A stretch of DNA of 54,033 nucleotides from Actinomycetes bacterium (lineage in GTDB: Bacteria; Actinomycetota; Acidimicrobiia; Spongiisociales; UBA5794). The stretch is from the NCBI GenBank assembly GCA_024638645.1, contig JAHEJX010000013.1, positions 1 through 54,033 on the forward strand. Direction: 5' to 3'. Both the position numbers and the translations under genes were made by a program. Below the pieces are notes generated by a model that had not been told where the DNA came from, made no database searches, and worked only from the letters and a program-made list of their open reading frames with translations. Of this stretch, positions 8,389 to 18,378 are shown one piece after another; position 1 is the first letter of the stretch, and the number at the start of each line of letters is the position of its first letter.

Positions 8389-9330
8389 ATGGGTTGGACC
8401 ACAGCGGACATGCCTGACCAGAGCGGGAAAACGGTCATCGTCACAGGGGGCAACGGCGGCCTCGGCCTAGAGACGGCACGCGAAATGGCACGCAGCGGCG
8501 CCCATGTGATCGTTGCGGCTCGCAATCTCGACAAGGCGGCAGCGGCCGAAGCCGACATCAAAGGTGCGGTGCCGGAAGCGTCACTCGAGGTCCGCGAGCT
8601 CGATCTCGCCTCCAAAGCGTCGATCAAGAAGTTTGCGGACTCGATCATCGAGGACTTCGACAAGATCGACATTCTCTACAACAACGCCGGAGTCATGGCG
8701 CTCCCAGAGCGCCAGACAGCGGACGGCTTTGAGATGCAGTTCGGCACGAACCACCTCGGCCACTTCTACCTGACGTACCTGTTGCTGCCATTGTTGCTCG
8801 ACGCCGACGGCGCTCGGGTCGTCAACACAACGTCTACTGCTCGATTCGCTGCAGGGAAATATGACCTGGCAAACGCCCACTCCCGTGACAACTACGACGC
8901 CTGGGAGGCTTATGGCATCTCCAAGCGTGCCAATCTCCACTTTGCCATCGAGTTGAACAGGCGGCTCGAGGCTTCTAGTGCCGATGTGACGGCGTATTCG
9001 GCCGACCCAGGTTTTTCGGACACCGACCTGCAGAAGACGAGCGCCCAAGAGTCCGGCGAAAGCCGTCAGAAGTTCTTCGAGAAATGGACACCCAGGTTCG
9101 GACAGTCGGCGGCGCGCGGCGCGCTCCCCCAGTTGCAGGCGGGAACCGACCCAACAGCTGAAGGCGGATCGCTCTTCCGGCCACAATGGATCATCCGCGG
9201 CGACTCGGTCAAAGGCGGCGTGGGCGCACGTTTGCGCAAACCTGAGGATCTCGAGGCTCTGTGGGAGGTTTCTGAGGAGGACCTCGGCATAGACTTCGAC
9301 GTCGCCGCAATGGTGGCGGCAGGCAGGTGA
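8389..9330 (+). CDS. Short-chain dehydrogenase/reductase (retinol-dehydrogenase-like)
   Basis: This is an NAD(P)-dependent oxidoreductase of the SDR superfamily, 313 residues. The cofactor motif TGGNGGLG lies near residues 19-26, NNAG near 100 and the catalytic YGISK near 185. Its layout resembles the retinol dehydrogenase/WWOX-like branch. The ATG has GAGGAG 6 bases upstream. The stop overlaps the downstream TetR start as GTGA, so the two are one operon, and the palindrome at 8329-8371 lies at its promoter. Substrate is unknown; the regulator type and operator style hint at lipids or hydrophobic alcohols, which is only inference. Confidence 0.9.
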   Translation: MGWTTADMPDQSGKTVIVTGGNGGLGLETAREMARSGAHVIVAARNLDKAAAAEADIKGAVPEASLEVRELDLASKASIKKFADSIIEDFDKIDILYNNAGVMALPERQTADGFEMQFGTNHLGHFYLTYLLLPLLLDADGARVVNTTSTARFAAGKYDLANAHSRDNYDAWEAYGISKRANLHFAIELNRRLEASSADVTAYSADPGFSDTDLQKTSAQESGESRQKFFEKWTPRFGQSAARGALPQLQAGTDPTAEGGSLFRPQWIIRGDSVKGGVGARLRKPEDLEALWEVSEEDLGIDFDVAAMVAAGR

Positions 9331-9884
9331 GCTCATCGGCGACGAAAGTCGATCGCGCCGCTCTGGTGCGGCGAGCTCTAGTCGAGCTCGTCGCCGAGAA
9401 CGGTTTCCGCGGAACTTCGATGACGGCCGTAGCCGATCGGGCCGGTGTTGCCACCGGCACGGCTTACGTCCACTACCAGTCGAAGGACGATCTCGTATTG
9501 GGAGCATACGTCGAGGTCAAAGCCGCTCTCGCCGCGATTGCCGCCACGGCCTCCGGCGGCTCTCCCCGAGAGCTGTTCAACTCGATTTGGCTCGCAATCC
9601 ACAGTCACCTCGCTACAGATCCGGTGCAGGCTCAGTTCTTGGTGCAGGTCGAGTCTTCCCCGTATGCGGTCGCCGCTCACGAGGCTGCGTTGGGGTCAGC
9701 CGGGCTGCTCGAGGAAGATCAGTTTGCTGCGCTGAAGAACGCTCTCGTCGCGCTGCCGCCGCTGGTGCTGTGGGACCTCGGAATGGGGCCGGCGATTCGC
9801 GCGGTCGCATTCGGCACGGAGCTGACGGCCGGTGCGCTCGATGAACTGGCTGCAGCTTGCTGGCGAGCCGTGGGGCGGTCCTAG
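9327..9884 (+). CDS. TetR family transcriptional regulator
   Basis: This is a 185-residue repressor with an N-terminal helix-turn-helix (LVAENGFRGTSMTAVADRAGV, residues about 20-40, then GTAYVHYQSKDDLV) and a C-terminal ligand domain. It starts with GTG overlapping the SDR stop. It probably represses its own operon through the palindrome at 8329-8371 and may also affect the divergent cation efflux gene. It ends in a 4-base tail-to-tail overlap (CTAG) with the MFS gene. Confidence 0.9.
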   Translation: MSSSATKVDRAALVRRALVELVAENGFRGTSMTAVADRAGVATGTAYVHYQSKDDLVLGAYVEVKAALAAIAATASGGSPRELFNSIWLAIHSHLATDPVQAQFLVQVESSPYAVAAHEAALGSAGLLEEDQFAALKNALVALPPLVLWDLGMGPAIRAVAFGTELTAGALDELAAACWRAVGRS

Positions 9885-11194
9885 AGCAGATCGAGAACGT
9901 CGCGAGTGACGGGCTCGGGCTGATCTTCGCCAACCCGGGCCTCGTGCGCGACGGGCACGATCACGGCTGATACGTAGATGACCTGGATCACCAGCGCGGC
10001 AATACCAGCGATCGACAGTCCCAATTCGATTGGAGGCTCAGCGATGACCGGAATGAGGGCTCCAACAACCCACGCAATCTGAAAGAACGTCTCTGAATTG
10101 GTGAACGCCCTCCCCCGCGCCCGAATCGGCACATTGGCCTGAAGCAGACCGTCGAAGCCGAATTTCGCCGTGCCCCAAGCGAGTCCGGCCGCGAGCGCCA
10201 GGATCGATGCTGCCGGCAACCCGAACACTTGAGCGGCGATGAACGCCGCTCCCGCCTCTACGGCCAACCCGGCCACGACCATTGGCTCCTCGCTCATGTA
10301 GCGATCGAGCACCGGCGTTATGAATGCGGCAATGAAGTAGCCGAGGCCGGCCGCCGCGAAAAGCGCACTGAACTCAGCGGCAGCTGCATCGACTTCCTTG
10401 AACGCAAAGGCGACAAGCAACAGCAGAAAGCCGTTGAGGAAACGAACGGCTGCGGTGGCGAAGCGGGCTAGGCGGACGCTGCGAGGCGGCGCCATCGCTA
10501 CGGCCACCGGGTCCGGCGCGACGTCTTGAACCAGCGTCGGGAGGTTGCGGGCCGCCGCCGCCGACCACAGGTATACGAGCGCCGCGAACAGAAGCGTCAG
10601 CCAGCTACCCACCAGCCACTGCGCCAGTCCGCCAAGAGCTGCCGCCCCAGCGCTTGCCACCACGCCCGCCCTTGCCAGATTGGCGTTTCCCGCAATCAGC
10701 TCACTCGGCCCATCGAGGACAACGGGGAGCACGCTCGACTTGGCAATGCCGTGAAATCTCCCAAGGACCAGCAGTCCGAACGCCAGCGGAAAAAGGAGAA
10801 AAGAGTCGAGCCAGACGGCCATCACGATCACCAGAACGGCTCGAATGAGCGAACTGAATATCAGCCCGCCGCGATAGGCAGCAGGGAAGCGCTCGAAGAA
10901 GCGACCGAGAAACGGCCCGATCACTGCAAATGGCGCCAGCGTGATCAGCAGATACAGCGCCACATTGGATCTGGCGTCCGCGGATGGCACCGAAAAGAAC
11001 AGGGTCCCCGCTAGCGCGATCGCAACGACGGTGTCGCCGCCAACCGAGCCTGCGTGCGACTCGGCAAGGCGGCGGAATCCGACACCGCGTCCCTGGAACA
11101 TCACCCGTACCCGCTCGACGACACGGCGGCCGCCCAGCTTGACCGTGCTCCACGCTCGGGATTGGTTGTTCGCTTGTGGCGCGGGTCCTGACAT
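9881..11194 (-). CDS. MFS-type membrane transporter
   Basis: This is a polytopic membrane protein of the major facilitator type, 437 residues, with about 12 hydrophobic segments. The two halves are separated near residue 215 (VQDVAPDPVAVAMAPPRSVRLARF). A basic N-terminal tail of about 50 residues precedes the first helix. I chose the ATG at 11194 (MSGPAPQ), which has TACACT (11202-11207) 7 bases upstream. The longer frame would run into gpsA. The substrate cannot be told. Confidence 0.78.
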   Translation of the reverse strand: MSGPAPQANNQSRAWSTVKLGGRRVVERVRVMFQGRGVGFRRLAESHAGSVGGDTVVAIALAGTLFFSVPSADARSNVALYLLITLAPFAVIGPFLGRFFERFPAAYRGGLIFSSLIRAVLVIVMAVWLDSFLLFPLAFGLLVLGRFHGIAKSSVLPVVLDGPSELIAGNANLARAGVVASAGAAALGGLAQWLVGSWLTLLFAALVYLWSAAAARNLPTLVQDVAPDPVAVAMAPPRSVRLARFATAAVRFLNGFLLLLVAFAFKEVDAAAAEFSALFAAAGLGYFIAAFITPVLDRYMSEEPMVVAGLAVEAGAAFIAAQVFGLPAASILALAAGLAWGTAKFGFDGLLQANVPIRARGRAFTNSETFFQIAWVVGALIPVIAEPPIELGLSIAGIAALVIQVIYVSAVIVPVAHEARVGEDQPEPVTRDVLDLL

Positions 11195-11201
11195 CGCGGC
11201 C

Positions 11202-11249
11202 AGTGTACGAGCGGTACTGCGGACACGACGCCGCCCAATCTCGTACGCT
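11202..11249. promoter_or_regulatory. Divergent leaderless promoters for the MFS gene and gpsA
   Basis: On the plus strand TACGCT (11244-11249) ends 6 bases before the gpsA ATG. On the minus strand TACACT (11202-11207) ends 7 bases before the MFS ATG. Neither gene has a Shine-Dalgarno site. Both fit the TANNNT plus 6-8 base pattern seen repeatedly in this window. Confidence 0.55.
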
Positions 11250-11255
11250 GGCGCC

Positions 11256-12263
11256 ATGAAAGCCACCGTTGTCGGCGCGGGCTCGTGGGGCACGGCTGTT
11301 GCCGGATTGCTCAGCGCGGATTCGGTCACTCTGTGGGCACGGCGACCAGACGTGGCCGAGGCGATCAATCGATACCGCTCCAACCCTGACTACTTGATCG
11401 GCTACGAGCTCCCGGAAACCGTTGCGGCGACGGCCGACCTCGAAGAGGCTGTGACGGGCGCCGACTTGCTCATCTGGGGAGTTCCGTCGCACGGGTACCG
11501 CACGGTTCTCGCAGAGGTCGCTCCGCTCATTCGACCGGATACTCCGATCGTCTCCCTAGCCAAGGGCATCGAGGAGGGAACGCTCATGCGGATGACGGAG
11601 GTCACCGCCGACGTTCTGCCCGGCCACGACCGCACTCACATCGGTGTCCTCACCGGCCCGAACCTCGCCCGTGAGATCGCAGAGGGCCAGCCTGCTGCGG
11701 CGGTGATCGCCATGGCAGACGAGGCGCTCGCCGTTCGGCTCCAACGCATCTTCCACGGACCGACCTTTCGGGTCTATACGAACACGGATGTCATAGGTGC
11801 CGAAGCGGCGGGTGCGCTGAAGAACGTCATGGCGATCGGTGCCGGCATAGCCCACGGCATGGGATTCGGCATGAATTCGATCGCCACGTTCATAACTAGG
11901 GCGCTTTTCGAGTTGACCCGACTGGGGACCGTTTTGGGCGGTAGGCCGTTGACATTTGCCGGTTTGGCTGGAATGGGCGACCTCATCGCAACGTGTATGA
12001 GCGATCAGAGCCGCAACCACCAGGTCGGCTTCGGCATCGGTCAGGGAAAGACCGTCGACGAGATCGTATCCGAAATGAACATGGTGGCCGAGGGCGTGAA
12101 GTCCACTCGCGGCATCCTGGCCATCGCGCAGCGCGAAGGCGTCGACACACCCATTGCCGAGCAGGTGGGACGAGTTCTCTATGAGGGCGCCACGGCCGCC
12201 GAAATCCTCGGGATCCTCATGGGACGTGCCGCCGGATCGGAAACCGAAGGTCTGAACGACTAG
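11256..12263 (+). CDS. gpsA: Glycerol-3-phosphate dehydrogenase [NAD(P)+]
   Basis: This enzyme reduces dihydroxyacetone phosphate to sn-glycerol 3-phosphate for phospholipid synthesis, in the cytosol. It has 335 residues. The N-terminal Rossmann motif VVGAGSWGTA (residues 4-13), SLAKGIEEGT near 100, GPNLAREIAEG near 130, and the catalytic-region Lys in AAGALKNVMAIGAG near 185 are all visible, as is AGMGDL near 240. I chose the ATG at 11256; upstream frame is antisense to the MFS gene. Length is standard. Confidence 0.95.
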   Translation: MKATVVGAGSWGTAVAGLLSADSVTLWARRPDVAEAINRYRSNPDYLIGYELPETVAATADLEEAVTGADLLIWGVPSHGYRTVLAEVAPLIRPDTPIVSLAKGIEEGTLMRMTEVTADVLPGHDRTHIGVLTGPNLAREIAEGQPAAAVIAMADEALAVRLQRIFHGPTFRVYTNTDVIGAEAAGALKNVMAIGAGIAHGMGFGMNSIATFITRALFELTRLGTVLGGRPLTFAGLAGMGDLIATCMSDQSRNHQVGFGIGQGKTVDEIVSEMNMVAEGVKSTRGILAIAQREGVDTPIAEQVGRVLYEGATAAEILGILMGRAAGSETEGLND

Positions 12264-12280
12264 AGGGGACGGTGCTGAGC

Positions 12281-13087
12281 TCAGGACTCGATCGCGGCCA
12301 CGAGTTGTTCGATGATCCGGGCGGCGCCTTGTTCGTGGACCGATGGCGCCACGACGTCGGCCAGCGCCTTCAGTTCCGGTCTGGCATTTCCCATGGCCAC
12401 TGCGGTACCGGCCCAACGCAGCATTGACTCATCGTTCATTTGATCCCCGATCGCCACCACCTGGGAGCGGTCTATCCCCCATTCGGCGGCCAGTGCCGCC
12501 ACTGCCGCGCCTTTGTCGACGCCGGCGGCCGTCACCTCCACAAAGCGGGCGCCGGAAGTTGCGCCGTTCAGGCCGGCCGGCATATGGGGAGTGACAAGTC
12601 GCTGCAGCTCGACCTGTTCCACGGTTGGATGAGCGACGAACGCCTTGATCGCCTCAGCGACCTGGCTCAGCTCCTGTGGGCCACCGAAAAGCGAGGAGTC
12701 GTGCTCGCTGTCTCCCGGCTTGCGACCGAAGTCCCGTTCTACTCCGAAGCCGCCTCGGGTCTCCCAGCCGAATCGCAGCTCAGGCACCGCGGATCGCAAT
12801 CGTTGGAAGAGATCGCGCAGAACGTCGCCCCCAATCGGGTTGACCCTGTCGATTCGGTCATCGTGCAGGTCGTACACCAGCGCACCATTGGAACAGACCA
12901 CGGTTCGCAGCGCAGGCGCCGGACGGAGTCTGTGCTCGGCAGTGCGAAAACTCCTCCCTGTGGCAGCGATGAACGTTATGCCTGCGGCGGCGGCGGCCGC
13001 TATGGCTGCGATCGTGCGTTCGCTCAACCGGCCGTCGGGATCCAGCAGCGTGCCGTCCAGGTCGGATGCGATGAGACGGATTCTCAA
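12281..13087 (-). CDS. HAD superfamily phosphatase, Cof-type
   Basis: This is a haloacid dehalogenase-type phosphatase acting on sugar phosphates or similar metabolites. Motif I is ASDLDGTLLD at the N-terminus (two Asp), motif II GRSF follows, and motif IV IGDQMNDESML lies near residue 215, with a Cof-type cap between. The best start is TTG at 13087, overlapping the tag stop as TTGA with GGGGGT a few bases upstream (268 residues). An ATG at 13111 would add eight residues inside tag. It is coupled to tag and its substrate is unknown. Confidence 0.87.
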   Translation of the reverse strand: MRIRLIASDLDGTLLDPDGRLSERTIAAIAAAAAAGITFIAATGRSFRTAEHRLRPAPALRTVVCSNGALVYDLHDDRIDRVNPIGGDVLRDLFQRLRSAVPELRFGWETRGGFGVERDFGRKPGDSEHDSSLFGGPQELSQVAEAIKAFVAHPTVEQVELQRLVTPHMPAGLNGATSGARFVEVTAAGVDKGAAVAALAAEWGIDRSQVVAIGDQMNDESMLRWAGTAVAMGNARPELKALADVVAPSVHEQGAARIIEQLVAAIES

Positions 13088-13689
13088 GCAACCCCCGGAC
13101 GCGCAAAACAAGCGCGGGCGGCGGCCGCCCGATCTCGAGCCTCACAACCCGCGACGTGATCGTTGACCAGCCCCATCGCCTGCATGAACGCATACGCCGT
13201 CGTCGGGCCAACAAACTTGAAGCCGCGCCGCTTGAGCTCCTTGGCCATCGCCTTTGACTCGTCGGTCGTTGCAACGAGCTCGGCCGGAACTCGGTCTGCC
13301 GGCTCGAAGCTCCACATCAGTGCACCAAGGCTGCCCAGTTCAGCCCTGACCTCGAGGGTCTTCTGCGCATTGTTGATGGTGGCCTCGATCTTGCCTCGGT
13401 GACGAATGATGCTGGCGTCATCGAGAAGGCTCTTCACATCGAGCTCGCCCATTTTGGCGACCACTGTGTAGTCGAAACCGTGGAACACCCGCCGGAAATC
13501 CTCACGTTTGCGCAGAATCGTCAGCCAGCTGAGGCCCGATTGAAAACCCTCGAGGCTCAGCTTCTCGAACAACGCGAAGTCGTCAGCAACCGGCATTCCC
13601 CACTCGGCGTCGTGATAAGCCTGGTAGTCCTGAGCCGAAGCACCCCACCAGCAGCGGGCCACACCGTCCTCTCCGACGACAACCTCCAT
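13084..13689 (-). CDS. tag: DNA-3-methyladenine glycosylase I
   Basis: This base-excision repair enzyme removes 3-methyladenine from alkylated DNA. The 201 residues match Tag closely. The Zn-binding set is present: Cys near residue 13 in RCWW, His in AYHDAEWG, and the C-terminal NDHVAGC His and Cys. Conserved LEGFQSGLSWLTILRKRE and IIRHRGKIEA blocks are also visible. I chose the ATG at 13689 (MEVVVGED), with TAGGCT (13697-13702) 7 bases upstream, suggesting a leaderless mRNA. The frame extends 9 codons further to 13716. Confidence 0.93.
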   Translation of the reverse strand: MEVVVGEDGVARCWWGASAQDYQAYHDAEWGMPVADDFALFEKLSLEGFQSGLSWLTILRKREDFRRVFHGFDYTVVAKMGELDVKSLLDDASIIRHRGKIEATINNAQKTLEVRAELGSLGALMWSFEPADRVPAELVATTDESKAMAKELKRRGFKFVGPTTAYAFMQAMGLVNDHVAGCEARDRAAAARACFARPGVA

Positions 13690-13836
13690 GGCCGCGAGCC
13701 TAGGGGCGAGGGTCACTTCGTTGTAGCCGCACCAGGTTCATCCGGCTGGGCGGTTCCGGTGCGAGCCGGTTCGGCAGATCGGCGGCCGCATCCCAAGGGC
13801 AGGAGCTATGCAATTGCGGCGGGTTTGCTTGCAGTC

Positions 13837-15741
13837 TTGGACGACTCGCCGAATAACGGCGACAATGCACGGGTGGCAGGGCTAGGCAGAGAATTCACCG
13901 CAGACGACGCATGGGCCTTCAACGGAGGCACGCACGCGACCGTGTACGAAGTCCTGGGCGCGCACTACACATCGTCGTCGACCACATTTCGAGTGTGGGC
14001 TCCGGCAGCGACGGCGGTTGCAGTCCTCGGCGACTTCAACGAGTGGAACCCAGATTCGGCCCTGCAACTCCACCCGGACCCTTCCGGCGTGTGGCGCGGC
14101 CAGGCACCGGCGGCACTCGAGGACCGCTACAAGTACTTCGTGACGACCCGAAGTGGTGCGGTTCTCGAGAAGGCGGACCCTTACGGCTTCGCCCACGAAG
14201 AAGCTCCTCGCAACGCGTCGATCGTCAGCGACCTGACATATGAATGGCAAGACCACCGCTGGATGGCTGACCGCGGCGCCAAGCTCGATTTCGCCTCACC
14301 GGTGTCGATCTACGAGGTTCACCTCGGATCGTGGCGCTATGAGCCTGGCGGGTACGCGGCGCAGGCCCGCCAGCTCGCCGAGTATGCAGTCGCGATGGGT
14401 TTCACCCACGTGGAGTTGTTGCCGACTACCGAGCATCCCTTCTACGGATCATGGGGTTATCAGACAACGGGCTACTTCGCGCCGACTGCCCGATACGGTT
14501 CGCCGGCAGAGTTCATGGAGTTCGTGGACATCCTCCACGAAGCCGGAGTCGGGGTGATCCTCGACTGGGTCCCTTCTCACTTCCCAGACGACAGCTTTGG
14601 CCTAGCCGAATTCGATGGAACCCACCTCTACGAGCACGAGGATCCCAGGCTCGGCCATCACCCAGACTGGAAGAGTTGCATCTTCAACTACGGCCGGGCC
14701 GAGATCCGTAGCTTCCTGATCTCGAGCGCAAACTTCTGGCTGGATCGATATCACATCGATGCTCTGCGGGTCGACGCGGTGGCCTCGATGCTGTACCGGG
14801 ACTATTCACGAGCCGCCGGGGAATGGGAACCCAACATCCACGGAGGCAATGAGAACCTGGAGGCAGTGGCGTTTCTTCGCCAGATGAACGAAACCCTCTA
14901 TGGAATTCACCCCGGCATCCAGATCATCGCCGAGGAGTCGACGGCGTGGCCAGGCGTGACACAGCCTCCCGAGATGGGAGGCCTCGGTTTCGGCTACAAG
15001 TGGGACTTGGGGTGGATGCACGACACGCTCAAGTACTTCGAGCGAGATCCAATTCATCGCTCCCATCACACCGGCGAGCTCACGTTTCGGTCGGTGTACG
15101 CCACGAGTGAGAACTTCGTACTTCCGCTTTCCCACGACGAGGTGGTCCACGGCAAAGGGTCGCTGCTCGACAAGATGCCGGGAGACCGCTGGCAACAGCT
15201 GGCCAACCTCAGGCTGCTCATCGGATACCAGTGGGCGACCCCGGGCAAGAAGTTGCTGTTCATGGGTGCAGAGCTGGCAGCGACGAACGACTGGAACCAC
15301 GAGATGGAACTCGACTGGGGCGCGCTGCAGGACCCGGATAACGCCGGCATCAACGCCTATGTGAGGGACCTGAACCAGATGTATCGGTCAACACCCGCAC
15401 TGTTTGCTGCGGATACCGACCCGGCGGGTTTCAGGTGGCTGGTGACGGATGACTCTGCCAACAACGTGGTCGGATTCCTCAGATTCGCCGAAGGGGCGAG
15501 GCCCGTGCTGGTCTTCGTGAACTTCACTCCGGTGCCTCGCGAGGACTACCGGCTTGGCGTCCCGATGACAGGCACCTGGGAGCCGCTCCTCGAATCTGAT
15601 TCAACGCAATACGGCGGCAGCGGCATCACCAACTTGCCTTCGGCTGCGGAGCCGATCCCGATGCACGGGTACGAGCAATCCATCGAGGTGACAGTGGGAC
15701 CGCTCGCCGTCAGCTTCTTCACACCAAAGCGACAACAATGA
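13837..15741 (+). CDS. glgB: 1,4-alpha-glucan branching enzyme GlgB
   Basis: GlgB makes alpha-1,6 branches in glycogen. A CBM48 module ([20 protein letters not shown]) is followed by a GH13 barrel. The catalytic Asp is in [12 protein letters not shown], the acid Glu in IIAEEST, and the third Asp lies in LSHDEVVHG. The start is uncertain. The frame is open from 13399, but that part is antisense to tag. TTG at 13837 (634 residues) and GTG at 13873 are both plausible, and neither has a good ribosome site. It lacks the extra N-terminal domain of long GlgB forms. glgC follows 19 bases later. Confidence 0.9.
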   Translation: MDDSPNNGDNARVAGLGREFTADDAWAFNGGTHATVYEVLGAHYTSSSTTFRVWAPAATAVAVLGDFNEWNPDSALQLHPDPSGVWRGQAPAALEDRYKYFVTTRSGAVLEKADPYGFAHEEAPRNASIVSDLTYEWQDHRWMADRGAKLDFASPVSIYEVHLGSWRYEPGGYAAQARQLAEYAVAMGFTHVELLPTTEHPFYGSWGYQTTGYFAPTARYGSPAEFMEFVDILHEAGVGVILDWVPSHFPDDSFGLAEFDGTHLYEHEDPRLGHHPDWKSCIFNYGRAEIRSFLISSANFWLDRYHIDALRVDAVASMLYRDYSRAAGEWEPNIHGGNENLEAVAFLRQMNETLYGIHPGIQIIAEESTAWPGVTQPPEMGGLGFGYKWDLGWMHDTLKYFERDPIHRSHHTGELTFRSVYATSENFVLPLSHDEVVHGKGSLLDKMPGDRWQQLANLRLLIGYQWATPGKKLLFMGAELAATNDWNHEMELDWGALQDPDNAGINAYVRDLNQMYRSTPALFAADTDPAGFRWLVTDDSANNVVGFLRFAEGARPVLVFVNFTPVPREDYRLGVPMTGTWEPLLESDSTQYGGSGITNLPSAAEPIPMHGYEQSIEVTVGPLAVSFFTPKRQQ

Positions 15742-15760
15742 CCGGCGAAGAAGGAGAAGC

Positions 15761-17011
15761 ATGAACCCGGCCAGCGCCAACCCGAACCGAGTCCTGTCGA
15801 TGGTCCTCGCAGGTGGCGAGGGCAAACGGCTGCTCCCTCTGACGCTGGACAGGGCAAAGCCAGCCGTCCCCTTCGGTTCCCATTACCGCCTCATCGACTT
15901 CCCGCTTTCCAACCTCGCCAACGGCGGCTTCCGCAAGATCGTCGTACTCACCCAGTACAAGTCGCACAGCCTGGACCGCCATATCGCGCAGACCTGGAGG
16001 CTGTCGACCCTTCTCGGCCTGTACGTGACCTCGGTCCCTGCGCAAATGCGGGCGGGTCCTCGCTGGTTCCTCGGCTCGGCCGACGCCATCTATCAGAATC
16101 TCAACATTCTCCACGACGAGCGACCCGACTATGTCTTCGTATTCGGAGCAGACCACATCTATCGCATCGACCCGCGACAGATGCTCGACCATCACATCGA
16201 ATCTGGCGCGGCCGTCACCGTCGCCGGGATCCGCGTTGACCGCACCACATGTGATCAGTTCGGAATCATCACGCCGGGGGCCGACAGCCTTATCGCCAAG
16301 TTCCAGGAGAAACCGCCGATCGAAGACACGGTCGGCCTTCCAGATGCCCCGGATCAGGTGCTTGCCTCTATGGGCAACTACGTCTTCACCGCGGCCGCGC
16401 TCGAAGCGATAGTGAAAGAGGACGCCAAGAAGGAGGACTCTCGCCACGACATCGGCGGCAACTTGATCCCGGCTCTCGTCGAAAAGGGCGATGCTTCTGT
16501 CTACGACTTCACCATGAATGTCGTGCCGGGCGAGGAAGACAAGCCGCATTACTGGCGAGATGTCGGGACCATCGACACCTATCACGAGGCGCACATGGAC
16601 CTGATCGCCCAAGGCCCGGCGTTCGACCTGTACAACCGGGAGTGGCCGATCTACACCAAGGAACGATCGCTGCCACCGGCCAAACTGGTGTTGGGAAGCG
16701 AGGACCACCGGGCAGACGTCACGATGTCTCTGATGGGCAACGGCGTCATCGTCAGTGGCGGCTACGTGTACGGATCTGTGCTGTCGCCTGGAGTGCGTGT
16801 TGACGACGGCGCGATCGTCGAGAACTCAGTCCTTCTCGACGATGTTCGCGTCGGTCGCGGGGCAATCGTTCGGGGCGCAGTTCTCGACAAGAACGTGGTT
16901 GTGCCGCATGGCGCCACCATCGGCGTGGAAAAAGAGAGGGACGCCAAGCACTACACGATCTCGGATGCAGGGGTAGTCGTGCTTGCCAAAGATCAGCAGG
17001 TCGTTCTTTAG
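15761..17011 (+). CDS. glgC: Glucose-1-phosphate adenylyltransferase GlgC
   Basis: GlgC makes ADP-glucose from ATP and glucose 1-phosphate, the committed step of glycogen synthesis. The 416 residues include [14 protein letters not shown] near residue 16, [20 protein letters not shown], the catalytic-site GADHIYRID near 128 and a C-terminal left-handed beta-helix. AAGGAG lies just upstream of the ATG. It is cotranscribed with glgB and converges on glgA with a 4-base overlap of the stop codons. Confidence 0.95.
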   Translation: MNPASANPNRVLSMVLAGGEGKRLLPLTLDRAKPAVPFGSHYRLIDFPLSNLANGGFRKIVVLTQYKSHSLDRHIAQTWRLSTLLGLYVTSVPAQMRAGPRWFLGSADAIYQNLNILHDERPDYVFVFGADHIYRIDPRQMLDHHIESGAAVTVAGIRVDRTTCDQFGIITPGADSLIAKFQEKPPIEDTVGLPDAPDQVLASMGNYVFTAAALEAIVKEDAKKEDSRHDIGGNLIPALVEKGDASVYDFTMNVVPGEEDKPHYWRDVGTIDTYHEAHMDLIAQGPAFDLYNREWPIYTKERSLPPAKLVLGSEDHRADVTMSLMGNGVIVSGGYVYGSVLSPGVRVDDGAIVENSVLLDDVRVGRGAIVRGAVLDKNVVVPHGATIGVEKERDAKHYTISDAGVVVLAKDQQVVL

Positions 17012-18378
17012 CGAGCGATCTCGCGATATAGGTCGATGTGTTTGGCCGCAGGCTCCTCCCACGACCAATCGTGACGCATGCCGCGTCCCTGTATTCCCGA
17101 CCACCGTCGCCTGTTCTTGCGGGCGCGGGCTGCTCGATGCAGAGCATCGACGAAACCGGCTTCGCTTTGACCCCGCGCCACGAATCCGGTCCCCTTGCGA
17201 GAGTCGTCGGCGTCGATGACAGTGTCAACCAGCCCCCCGACCGGCGTCACGACGGGCACGGATCCGTACCTCATTGCTTGCATTTGAGCGAGGCCACATG
17301 GCTCAAAACGAGATGGCATCGCATACATGTCGGATCCGGCGAATACCCCGTGCGACAGCTGAAGGTCGTATCCATCGTGGAAGTAGACCCGCTCGGGTGA
17401 ACTCTGCGCCGCCGCCCGCACCGGCCCAGACCACCGTTCGAGTCCCGACCCCAGTACGAAGAGCCTGGCCGGAAGACTCCGCAGGTATGGCACCGCGCCG
17501 AGCAGCAGATCGATGCCCTTCTGGTCAACAAGGCGTGTAACCACGCCGATCACGGGCTCCTTACCGGCCCAGCCGGCGATATCCAGCAGATGCTGTCGCG
17601 ATGCTTCGCGCTTGGCGACGGTGTCTGCGTCGTATGTCCCGGCAATGAGCTGATCGGTGGCAGGATTCCACACGTCTGCGTCGATGCCGTTCAGCACGCC
17701 TACTAATGCTTCACCTTTGGCGGCGAGCAGTTCGTGCATCCCCATGCCCGACTCCTGGCGGAGAATCTCTTGCGAATAGTTAGGACTGACCGCAATCACC
17801 CGATCGGCCTGCACGATGCCCCCTGCCAGCGGGTTGACCTGGCCGTACCAGAGGAAGTCGGCGGCTCCGCGCACTATGTGCGCAAGCCATTCCGCCGGCG
17901 CTACGCCCTGATAGCCGAGCGTGTGGATTGTGAGCACGGTCGGTGCCGGCTCCGCGCCCATGGCAACAGCGGCTGCGGAGTGATAGTCGTTGAGGTGAAC
18001 CACGTTCGGCGCGGTGGCGTCACGCCGCGCCGCAATGGCGGCAGAGAACTGCATAAAGCGCAGGTCGTTGTCCGGCCAGACTTCTCCAGAGGAATCCACG
18101 TAGGGGTTGGGCTTCTGTATTTCGGCAGAGCCGACGAGCGCGACCTTGCCGACGGACGAATGAGTCCCGGAGCGCAACCACATCGGACCTGCCCAAGCCG
18201 GGACGTCGAGTGTCTGCCTGGTCTCGCGCGCCAATTTGATTCCGCCGTAGTCGGGCAGGACCAGATCGACCTCGATGCCTTTTGACCGCAGCTTGGACAC
18301 GAGCCCCCCGGCTGCCTCGGCGAGTCCGCCTACGCGAACCAGCGGGGCAAGCTCGGCTGCCGCAAAGAGGACCTTCAT
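17008..18378 (-). CDS. glgA: Glycogen synthase GlgA (GT5 glycosyltransferase)
   Basis: This enzyme elongates alpha-1,4-glucan from a nucleotide sugar. It has 456 residues, with a GT5 N-terminal half ([22 protein letters not shown]) and a GT-B C-terminal half ([16 protein letters not shown], then the E-containing [16 protein letters not shown]). The nucleotide-sugar loop, KxGGL in well-studied GlgA, reads RVGGL here, so the lysine is replaced by arginine. The ATG at 18378 overlaps the glgX stop as ATGA. ADP-glucose from the neighbouring glgC is the expected donor. Confidence 0.92.
   Translation of the reverse strand: MKVLFAAAELAPLVRVGGLAEAAGGLVSKLRSKGIEVDLVLPDYGGIKLARETRQTLDVPAWAGPMWLRSGTHSSVGKVALVGSAEIQKPNPYVDSSGEVWPDNDLRFMQFSAAIAARRDATAPNVVHLNDYHSAAAVAMGAEPAPTVLTIHTLGYQGVAPAEWLAHIVRGAADFLWYGQVNPLAGGIVQADRVIAVSPNYSQEILRQESGMGMHELLAAKGEALVGVLNGIDADVWNPATDQLIAGTYDADTVAKREASRQHLLDIAGWAGKEPVIGVVTRLVDQKGIDLLLGAVPYLRSLPARLFVLGSGLERWSGPVRAAAQSSPERVYFHDGYDLQLSHGVFAGSDMYAMPSRFEPCGLAQMQAMRYGSVPVVTPVGGLVDTVIDADDSRKGTGFVARGQSEAGFVDALHRAARARKNRRRWSGIQGRGMRHDWSWEEPAAKHIDLYREIAR

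Noticed and set aside
13399-13836. Long N-terminal extension of glgB
   Set aside because: The region is the antisense of tag plus its promoter, and the predicted residues do not resemble a GlgB N-terminal domain.
13808-13885. Short ORF of 25 codons after AGGAG, upstream of glgB, as a leader peptide
   Set aside because: Only 2 bases separate AGGAG from the ATG, codons show no meaningful run, and no terminator or antiterminator pairing is visible.
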